Below, piece by piece: positions 32,769 through 38,250 of a DNA stretch of 38,250 nucleotides; position 1 is the stretch's first letter, and each line of letters opens with the position of its first letter. The DNA is taken from the NCBI GenBank assembly GCA_031261805.1, contig JAISIX010000044.1, positions 1-38,250 of the forward strand, given 5' to 3'. Source of the DNA: Mediterranea sp. (in: CFB group bacteria) (GTDB lineage: Bacteria > Bacteroidota > Bacteroidia > Bacteroidales > Bacteroidaceae). The translations under genes were made by a program, and so were the position numbers. The notes below the pieces were generated by a model, which was not told the DNA's origin, ran no database searches, and saw nothing but the letters and a program-made list of their open reading frames with translations.

Positions 32769-34697
32769 ATGGAAGAAAATAAAAGGCCCCTGATACTCGT
32801 CTCCAACGACGATGGGCTGATGGCCAAAGGCATTAATGAACTTGTGAAATTCTTGCGCCCACTGGGCGAAATCGTAGTAATGGCTCCCGACTCACCCCGT
32901 TCCGGCAGTGGCTGCGCCCTTACGGCGACACGACCCGTGCACTACCAGCTGGTACGCCAAGAGGTCGGGCTGACAGTGTACAAATGCTCGGGCACCCCCA
33001 CCGACTGCATCAAGCTGGCGCGCCACACCGTGCTCGACCGCGTGCCCGACCTCGTGGTGGGCGGCATCAACCACGGCGACAACTCCGCCACCAACGTACA
33101 CTACTCGGGTACCATGGGCGTGGTCATCGAAGGTTGTCTCAACGGCATACCTTCCATTGGCTTCTCTCTCTGCGACCACGCGCCCGATGCCGATTTCTCG
33201 CCCACTGAACTCTACATACGCGCCATCAGCACCATGGTGCTCGACAAGGGACTCCCTCCCCTCACCTGCCTCAACGTCAACTTCCCCGCCACCCCCAACA
33301 TCAAAGGTGTGCAAGTGTGCCAGCAGGCCAAAGGGCACTGGGTGAACGAGTGGGCACCCTGCCCCCGGCAGAACGACCCCAACTACTTCTGGCTCACCGG
33401 CGAGTTTACCGACCACGAGTCCGACAATGAGAAGGACGACCACTGGGCACTGAACCACGACTGCGTAGCCATCACCCCCGTCACCGTCGACGTGACGGCC
33501 TACAACTTTATCGATACCCTGAACGAGTATTGCCGCCAAGCGGGCCTGAAACCCATGTCGTACTCCCGCCTCGGAGGCGAAGCCTCCGGCGACCTGCTCG
33601 CCGCCGGACTGTGGCGTGCCCTCAAGCTGGGAGACCCCCGCGCGGAGTTCCGCTTCTTCGGCGGCGACCTGATGTCCGCCGTGGGTGGCACCCGCGTAAA
33701 GCATTACCGCGAGTTGGCCTACATGGGCTTTATCCCCGTACTGTTGCACCTGCGCACCATCTTCGCCAACATGAAACGTTGCAAGGCCGACATCGTGGCT
33801 TGGCAGCCCGACGTGCTGATACTGGTCGACTATCCCGGCTTCAACCTCAGCATTGCCAAGTTCGTCCGTGCCCACACACGCATCCCCGTCTACTATTACA
33901 TCTCGCCCAAGGTATGGGCCTGGAAAGAGTACCGGGTGGAGAGCATCAAGCGCGATGTTGCCCACCTCTTCTCCATCCTCCCCTTCGAGGTGGAGTTCTT
34001 CGAGCAGAAGCACCACTACCCCATCCACTACGTAGGCAACCCCACAGTAGACGAGGTCGACGCCTACCAGCGAACCCATCCACAGGACTTGGACGCCTTC
34101 CTCACCGACAACCACCTCACGGATCACCGCCCGGTGATAGCCCTACTGGCCGGTAGCCGTAAGCAAGAGATTAAAGACAACCTGCCCGACATGATTCGTG
34201 CCGCCTCCGCCTATTCCGGGCATCAGTTGATAGTGGCAGGTGCCCCCTCCATTCCCCCCGAATACTACAGGCAGTACATCGGCTCCGCCCCCGTGCAAAT
34301 CCTCTTCGGCCAGACCTACCGCCTGTTGCAACATGCCGACGCGGCATTGGTCACCTCAGGCACCGCCACTCTCGAGGCCGCCCTCTTCCGAGTGCCACAA
34401 GTGGTATGCTACCACACCCCCATCGGCAAGGTCATCTCCTTCCTGCGCCGACACATCCTCAAGGTGAAGTACATCTCATTGGTCAACCTCATTGCCGACC
34501 GTGAAGTGGTACGCGAGCTGGTAGCCGACACCATGACGGTAGCGAACATGCGCACAGAGCTTTCCCGCCTTCTGAACGATCAGACCTACCGCGACCAGAT
34601 GCTCGCCGGCTACGAAGAGGTAGCCCGCCGCCTGGGACCGGCCGGAGCACCCCAACATGCGGCGAAGATAATGCGGGAGCTGCTGACGGAGAGATAA
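32769..34697 (+). CDS. SurE-LpxB fusion: 5'/3'-nucleotidase plus lipid-A-disaccharide synthase
   Basis: One uninterrupted frame of 642 residues from ATG 32769. Residues 1 to about 258 are SurE, a metal-dependent nucleoside monophosphatase: VSNDDG (11-16, metal-binding Asp pair), SPRSGSG (42-48) and GGINHGDN (about 97-104). Residues 263-642 are LpxB (GT19), which joins UDP-diacylglucosamine and lipid X into the lipid A disaccharide. Landmarks are GEASGD (270-275), [53 protein letters not shown] and [11 protein letters not shown]. The join is only AGLKP. An ATG at 33555 (Met263) sits where LpxB normally starts, so separate LpxB could also be made. The 40-codon upstream extension is rejected because SurE begins at MEENKRP. 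From memory these are separate adjacent genes in other Bacteroides. Confidence 0.85.
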   Translation: MEENKRPLILVSNDDGLMAKGINELVKFLRPLGEIVVMAPDSPRSGSGCALTATRPVHYQLVRQEVGLTVYKCSGTPTDCIKLARHTVLDRVPDLVVGGINHGDNSATNVHYSGTMGVVIEGCLNGIPSIGFSLCDHAPDADFSPTELYIRAISTMVLDKGLPPLTCLNVNFPATPNIKGVQVCQQAKGHWVNEWAPCPRQNDPNYFWLTGEFTDHESDNEKDDHWALNHDCVAITPVTVDVTAYNFIDTLNEYCRQAGLKPMSYSRLGGEASGDLLAAGLWRALKLGDPRAEFRFFGGDLMSAVGGTRVKHYRELAYMGFIPVLLHLRTIFANMKRCKADIVAWQPDVLILVDYPGFNLSIAKFVRAHTRIPVYYYISPKVWAWKEYRVESIKRDVAHLFSILPFEVEFFEQKHHYPIHYVGNPTVDEVDAYQRTHPQDLDAFLTDNHLTDHRPVIALLAGSRKQEIKDNLPDMIRAASAYSGHQLIVAGAPSIPPEYYRQYIGSAPVQILFGQTYRLLQHADAALVTSGTATLEAALFRVPQVVCYHTPIGKVISFLRRHILKVKYISLVNLIADREVVRELVADTMTVANMRTELSRLLNDQTYRDQMLAGYEEVARRLGPAGAPQHAAKIMRELLTER

Positions 34698-34842
34698 GTC
34701 TGCAAGGCCTAAGTTACCTTCACAGAAGAGCTACCTATCTTAGGACGAGACCAGTCAACCAAAATCAGGACGAGACACTACCCCGAGTACAGTATAAAGC
34801 ATGAATTGGTGTATGAATAATCTGTCTTTTTACTTTCGTGTC
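34698..34842. other. Unassigned intergenic stretch after surE-lpxB
   Basis: No gene or terminator is recognised. The only structure is a direct repeat of AGGACGAGAC (34742-34751 and 34767-34776), 25 bp apart. Confidence 0.4.
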
Positions 34843-34850
34843 GCAGCCGC

Positions 34851-34965
34851 GGTGGCTGCGAGGGAACCACTGCGGTAGCTCCAAGGGAACCACCACGGTG
34901 GCTGCGAGGGAACCACTGCGGTGGCTACAAGGGAGCTACCGCGGTGGTAGTGAGGGAGCTACGCC
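34851..34965. repeat. Five tandem 23-bp repeats
   Basis: Units begin at 34851, 34874, 34897, 34920 and 34943, an exact 23-bp period. Each starts GGTGG or GGTAG and contains AGGGA followed by ACCAC or GCTAC. Units 1 and 3 are identical; the others differ by a few bases. Each unit is itself an imperfect palindrome, clearest in unit 4 (GGTGGCT ... AGCTACC). The period is not a multiple of three, and no gene runs through it. Confidence 0.9.
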
Positions 34966-34982
34966 GATGGGCACGCTCTCGT

Positions 34983-35048
34983 GAGCGGATGGGCATGCGC
35001 GTACGAGCGGATGCCCATCCGCCCACGAGCCGATGGGCATCCGCCCAA
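34983..35048. repeat. Three tandem 22-bp units related to hairpin 2 of block A
   Basis: Units begin at 34983, 35005 and 35027, each starting GAGCGG or GAGCCG. They carry GATGGGCAT or its reverse complement ATGCCCATC, so neighbouring units can pair. Block A has the same unit at 12368 and 12390, also 22 bp apart. Confidence 0.88.
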
Positions 35049-35052
35049 ACCT

Positions 35053-35222
35053 TCCCCAGAGGATGTTTGCAATCCCCCCTACGCGCTCCTGGATCCACCT
35101 CCTCGTCGGGCTTTGCTTGCGCAAGGGGTATCCCTTTACCCCCTTACGCAAGCAAGGACCGATGAATAAAGGAGTGTACGGATGCGTAAGGGGAGGCTTG
35201 CACAAACTCCCGGATAGGGGAG
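35053..35222. repeat. Large imperfect inverted repeat with two copies of the 53-bp module
   Basis: A 53-bp module (35076-35128, CCCCTACGCG ... TGCGCAAGGGG) is followed by an inverted relative (35140-35193). Each has self-complementary ends. The module matches block A 12416-12468 at 43 of 53 positions by my count, with no gaps. It is followed by TTGCACAAACTCCC (35198-35211) and ATAGGGGAG, exactly as in block A. A degenerate reverse copy of that tail precedes the module (35053-35071), so the whole is a near-palindrome of about 170 bp. Positions 35223-35282 show nothing recognised. Confidence 0.85.
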
Positions 35223-35282
35223 ACAATGCAGGGTAGACTATGCACGGAAGTTGGCAGGTGCCTCAAGATAATCTCCTCCTTG

Positions 35283-35314
35283 TTTGCGTCTTCTGTTTTC
35301 AATACCTATTTTTG
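35283..35314 (+). promoter_or_regulatory. Promoter of the second ECF sigma gene
   Basis: TTTG (35283-35286), exactly 20 bp, then TATTTTTG (35307-35314): a full match to the Bacteroidota consensus, 51 bp before the ATG at 35366. The sigma gene thus appears to be read by the housekeeping holoenzyme. Confidence 0.8.
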
Positions 35315-35365
35315 TGCATCCATTCAGAAGATGAGATGTGACAGGCAGAATCAAAAGGCAGTAAG

Positions 35366-35950
35366 ATGCAGTCGGAAAGAGAAGACATAGAGCAGCTGCG
35401 CGAAGGCTCGTCAGCGGCCTTTGAGCGCCTGTTCGACCAATACAGCGGGAAGCTCTACAACTTCATGCTGCGATTGGCCGCCGGAAATACGTATCTCGCC
35501 GAGGAGATGACACAACGCGCGTTCGTCAAGGTATGGGAGACACGCACGGCCGTCAACCCCGAAAGGTCGTTCCTCTCCTACCTCTGCACCATCGCCAAAA
35601 ACATGCTGATAAACGAATATGAACACCAGACCGTCGAACGGCTCTACCAAGAGCACGTGTTAGCACATACCCCCATGGCCGAGGTCACTACCGAGCAGCA
35701 AGTCTGCTACCGTCTCTTAGACGAATACATCACCCATCTCACCGAGCAACTACCACCCGCACGCAGACAAGTGTTCGTACTCTCCAAACGCGAGATGCTC
35801 TCCAACCGCGAGATAGCCCAACAACTCCACATCACCGAAAGTACGGTGCAGACGCAGCTATCGAAAGCCCTGGCCTTCATGAAGGAACAGTTGGCCAAGC
35901 ACTATCCACAGCTCCTCTGCCTGCTCCTCTACTACACTTTCCCACCATAG
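35366..35950 (+). CDS. ECF-type RNA polymerase sigma factor (second copy)
   Basis: The 194-residue ECF sigma has region 2 visible in FERLFDQYSGKLYNFMLRLA (about 19-38) and LAEEMTQRAFVKVWETR (about 44-60). Region 4 has LPPARRQVFVLSKREMLSNR and the helix-turn-helix ending HITESTVQTQLSKALAFMKE. It is clearly divergent from the sigma at 18737. A FecR-type anti-sigma gene follows after 69 bp, the standard pair. It has a consensus promoter. Its regulon is unknown; no SusC/SusD genes are next to it in the window. Confidence 0.93.
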   Translation: MQSEREDIEQLREGSSAAFERLFDQYSGKLYNFMLRLAAGNTYLAEEMTQRAFVKVWETRTAVNPERSFLSYLCTIAKNMLINEYEHQTVERLYQEHVLAHTPMAEVTTEQQVCYRLLDEYITHLTEQLPPARRQVFVLSKREMLSNREIAQQLHITESTVQTQLSKALAFMKEQLAKHYPQLLCLLLYYTFPP

Positions 35951-36019
35951 AAAAGACAACGAGTAGCGAAATCAATCCATTCAACTGTATAAAAAGAGTA
36001 GTAACAACAGATAAAACCC

Positions 36020-36910
36020 ATGAGGAAAGAAGAAACGAATTTCGACCAATGGCTGGAGGAGCAGGTAACCGCTTCGCCTAACCGGATAGACCCTGAGAGG
36101 CAACGGCGGATGTGGACACACGTCCGCCAAGAGGCAGGCTTGCCTCATACCTCCGAACATCGTCCGCTACGCCTTTGGCACAACATAGCCAACGTGGCCG
36201 CCATCCTGTTGCCCGTGACCATCGCCCTCTGCCTCTACCTATACCTCACGCCGACAAAGGGCGAGAGGTTTGTGGTAGCCGCCGAAAAGGGCGAGAAGGC
36301 AAGCGTTACGCTTCCCGACGGCAGCAAGGTGACGCTCAACTCGGGCACCACTATGGCTTACTATTCTGACTATAGCCGGAAGAGACGTTTGGTAGAGCTA
36401 AGCGGCGAAGCCTATTTTGAGGTGACGCACCAGCCCTCCAAACCGTTCCAAGTCTCTTGCGCAGGCGATGTCACGGTGACGGTCTTGGGAACAACCTTCG
36501 GTGTCGAAGCTTACCCCGACGAACCCAATGTGTCTGTGGTGCTGAACACAGGCAAGATAAAGCTTTCTACTCCCCGACAGACCCTTTTCCTGAAACCCGA
36601 CGAACGTGTGGTGTACAACAAGCGCTCCAAGCTTGCCCAAGTAGAGAACGTCACCGCCTCCGACTACACCGACTGGCGGAAGAACCGACTACGCTTCGAG
36701 AACGAGTCGTTGGCAAACATCATCAAAGTCCTCGCACGCATGCACAATGCCGACATACGCCTCGACGACCCACAGATAGCCCACATCCGATATACCGGCA
36801 CAATGAACAACACCAACATCGAGGCTGCCCTCCATTTCCTAACGCTCACCTCACCACTGGAGTACCAAGTAAAAGACGGCATCATCTACCTATCCATCAA
36901 AAAAGAGTAA
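36020..36910 (+). CDS. FecR-family anti-sigma factor (second copy)
   Basis: The 296-residue product has a cytoplasmic N-terminal segment (about 1-50), one membrane helix (about 57-75, ANVAAILLPVTIALCLYLYL), and a periplasmic FecR domain with TLPDGSKVTLNSGTTMAYYS (about 94-113), LSGEAYFEV and VTVLGTTFGVEAYP. A C-terminal DUF4974 (about 225-296) begins RFENESLANIIKVLARMH. It pairs with the sigma gene upstream and would sequester it until signalled, normally through a TonB-dependent receptor. The next gene has its own promoter, so the pair is a two-gene unit here. Confidence 0.93.
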   Translation: MRKEETNFDQWLEEQVTASPNRIDPERQRRMWTHVRQEAGLPHTSEHRPLRLWHNIANVAAILLPVTIALCLYLYLTPTKGERFVVAAEKGEKASVTLPDGSKVTLNSGTTMAYYSDYSRKRRLVELSGEAYFEVTHQPSKPFQVSCAGDVTVTVLGTTFGVEAYPDEPNVSVVLNTGKIKLSTPRQTLFLKPDERVVYNKRSKLAQVENVTASDYTDWRKNRLRFENESLANIIKVLARMHNADIRLDDPQIAHIRYTGTMNNTNIEAALHFLTLTSPLEYQVKDGIIYLSIKKE

Positions 36911-36978
36911 AATAGCGAACGGCGAGTAGCGAAACGGGGGATGAGCACCAAGGAGAAGAGGAGAAACCCTTCTCCAGA

Positions 36979-37010
36979 TTTGGATGCTAATGGCAAACTG
37001 CCTACATTTG
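36979..37010 (+). promoter_or_regulatory. Promoter of the AAA-ATPase-like gene
   Basis: TTTG (36979-36982), 20 bp, then TACATTTG (37003-37010): exact consensus, 29 bp before the ATG at 37040. Confidence 0.8.
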
Positions 37011-37039
37011 TATCGTAACTCACTTAGATATTGAAAAGT

Positions 37040-38250
37040 ATGCAAGCAGAAATCACCATACCTTATGCCATCGCCGACTTTGCCGAGTTGCGCGAGCAAG
37101 GCTTTTACTACGTGGATAAGACGCGACACATTCCTCTCTTGGAGAGGTATAAAGCGCCTGTCTTCCTGCGCCCCCGCCGGTTCGGTAAGAGCTTGTTGGT
37201 ATCCACTCTGGCGTACTACTACGACATCAACGAGGCCGACCGTTTCGAGACCTTGTTTGGAGGAACCTATATCGGCAGCCACCCCACGGCAGGGCATAAC
37301 CAGTATATGGTGTTGAGGTTCGACTTCTCCACCTTGGCGATGGCCGACGACATGAAGGGGTTAGAGGCGAGTTTTAATAATATGGCACGCCCTATCATAA
37401 AGGATTTTGTCTATACATACCGCCATCTCTTCAAGGACTTTGAATTTGAAGACACGCAAGTAGCCTCCGACATGCTGGGCGAGATATTGAGCCGGGTACG
37501 TAGCAGGCGACTTCCCCCTCTTTATATCCTCATTGACGAGTACGACAACTTCACCAACCAGCTGCTCACCGCCTATAAAGATTCGCTCTATGAAGAGGTG
37601 ACCACGAAGGACAGCTTCCTGCGCACCTTCTTCAAGACCATTAAAGGGGGATTAGGACAGAGGACTGTCCGCACCTGCTTCTGTACGGGGGTGCTACCCG
37701 TCACCATGGACGACCTCACGAGTGGCTACAACGTGGCGGAGATACTGACCTTGGAACCTGAGTTCCTCGAGATGCTCGGCTTTAACCACGAGGAGGCTGC
37801 TACTTATTTGCGTTACGTGATAGACAAATACGGTGAAGACAAAGGTGCGTTTGACGAGCTGTGGACACTCATCCTCAACAATTACGACGGTTATCGGTTC
37901 TTGCCGAATGCGCATCCCTTGTTCAATTCCACCATCCTCACCTACTTCCTGAAGAAGTATGCCGTCAACCATGGTGACATCCCCGACGAGCTGATAGACG
38001 AAAACCTCCGCACCGACATTGGGTGGATACGGCGGCTCACACTCACACTTGAGAACGCCAAGGGGATGCTCGACAAGCTGGTGGTGGACGACGAGCTGGG
38101 CTACTCCACCAGCGACCTGCGCAGCAAGTTTAACAAGCAGAAGTTCTTCGACAAAAACTTCTACCCCGTCAGCCTCTACTACCTCGGCATGACGACATTG
38201 AAGGACTCCTTCAAGATGACCCTGCCCAACCTGACGATGCGCAGCATCTA
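37040..38250 (+). CDS. AAA-ATPase-like / PD-(D/E)XK family protein, 3' end outside the window
   Basis: The first 403 codons of an open frame that runs off the right edge. It starts MQAEITIPYAIADFAELREQ and resembles the AAA-ATPase-like (PF09820) proteins with a C-terminal PD-(D/E)XK nuclease-like domain that are multi-copy in Bacteroides and other anaerobes. FYYVDKTRHIPLLE (22-35) is a hallmark, followed by the Walker A RPRRFGKSLL (44-53), Walker B LYILIDEYDN (161-170, Asp166-Glu167) and GVLPVTMDDLTSGYNVAE. The nuclease-like part is not reached. Function is unknown; such genes are often strain-variable. It has its own consensus promoter and is not part of the sigma/FecR unit. Confidence 0.88.
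   Translation, partial: MQAEITIPYAIADFAELREQGFYYVDKTRHIPLLERYKAPVFLRPRRFGKSLLVSTLAYYYDINEADRFETLFGGTYIGSHPTAGHNQYMVLRFDFSTLAMADDMKGLEASFNNMARPIIKDFVYTYRHLFKDFEFEDTQVASDMLGEILSRVRSRRLPPLYILIDEYDNFTNQLLTAYKDSLYEEVTTKDSFLRTFFKTIKGGLGQRTVRTCFCTGVLPVTMDDLTSGYNVAEILTLEPEFLEMLGFNHEEAATYLRYVIDKYGEDKGAFDELWTLILNNYDGYRFLPNAHPLFNSTILTYFLKKYAVNHGDIPDELIDENLRTDIGWIRRLTLTLENAKGMLDKLVVDDELGYSTSDLRSKFNKQKFFDKNFYPVSLYYLGMTTLKDSFKMTLPNLTMRSI

Noticed and set aside
32892-34127. 411-codon minus-strand frame opposite surE-lpxB
   Set aside because: It is a shadow of a GC-rich gene: low-complexity Val/Gly/Glu-rich translation with no motif, while the plus strand carries well-conserved enzymes.
34843-35222. CRISPR array
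   Set aside because: The 23- and 22-bp units are directly abutting with no unique spacers, and no cas genes are nearby.
34936-35236. Several overlapping 60-96 codon frames in block B on both strands
   Set aside because: They arise from GC-rich tandem and inverted repeats, which keep frames open on both strands; there is no start context or domain.
36952-36975. Terminator after the second FecR gene
   Set aside because: GGAGAAG/CTTCTCC pair over 7 bp, but no T tract follows and the next promoter starts 4 bp later; too weak to list.

Overview
The window is chromosomal DNA from a member of the Bacteroidales, most likely Bacteroides or a close relative. Three things support this. Many genes have promoter-like sites of the Bacteroidota type (TTTG, 19-21 bp, TAnnTTTG). 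The gene families are typical of the group: FecR/ECF sigma pairs, a NigD-like lipoprotein, a fimbrillin-like lipoprotein and a GH92 mannosidase. The chain parA-parB-DUF5683-lytic transglycosylase-spoT beside surE and lpxB is also one I recall from Bacteroides chromosomes. Most genes look like ordinary core genome. The accessory elements are two GC-rich blocks of intergenic repeats, a ParDE toxin-antitoxin pair and an AAA-ATPase-like gene cut by the window end.

Layout. Positions 1-3603 hold the histidine operon on the minus strand (hisG-hisD-hisC-hisB, hisB cut by the edge). It is headed by a consensus promoter, a 14-codon leader peptide with four consecutive His codons, and a 13-bp attenuator hairpin. 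Positions 3633-7370 hold a PaaI-like thioesterase, a fimbrillin/FISUMP lipoprotein and a divergent NigD-like lipoprotein. Positions 7418-10643 hold rsfS-ftsH-cdsA. Positions 10775-12035 hold a divergent pair suggesting pectin metabolism: a rhamnogalacturonan acetylesterase-like SGNH hydrolase and a KdgF-like cupin. A tRNA-Gln(CTG) and its terminator follow, then repeat block A (about 12323-12624).

Positions 12722-17684 hold a PgpH-like 7TM-HD phosphodiesterase divergent from gltX and waaA. Positions 17691-21500 hold a GH92 mannosidase lipoprotein whose end overlaps an ECF sigma gene, followed by its FecR-type anti-sigma factor. ParDE (21598-22135) has a palindromic operator over its promoter. 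Then come alaS, a divergent M23 peptidase, a MerR-like regulator and spoT, mltD-like, DUF5683, parB and parA, all on the minus strand from spoT onward. Positions 32769-34697 are one uninterrupted frame that joins SurE to LpxB. Repeat block B (34843-35222) follows, then a second ECF sigma/FecR pair, and last the truncated AAA-ATPase-like gene.

The points most worth a second look are the his attenuator, the SurE-LpxB fusion and the modular palindromic repeats, which occur twice with the same module order 22 kb apart. All calls come from reading the sequence; no database search was run. Coordinates include stop codons.
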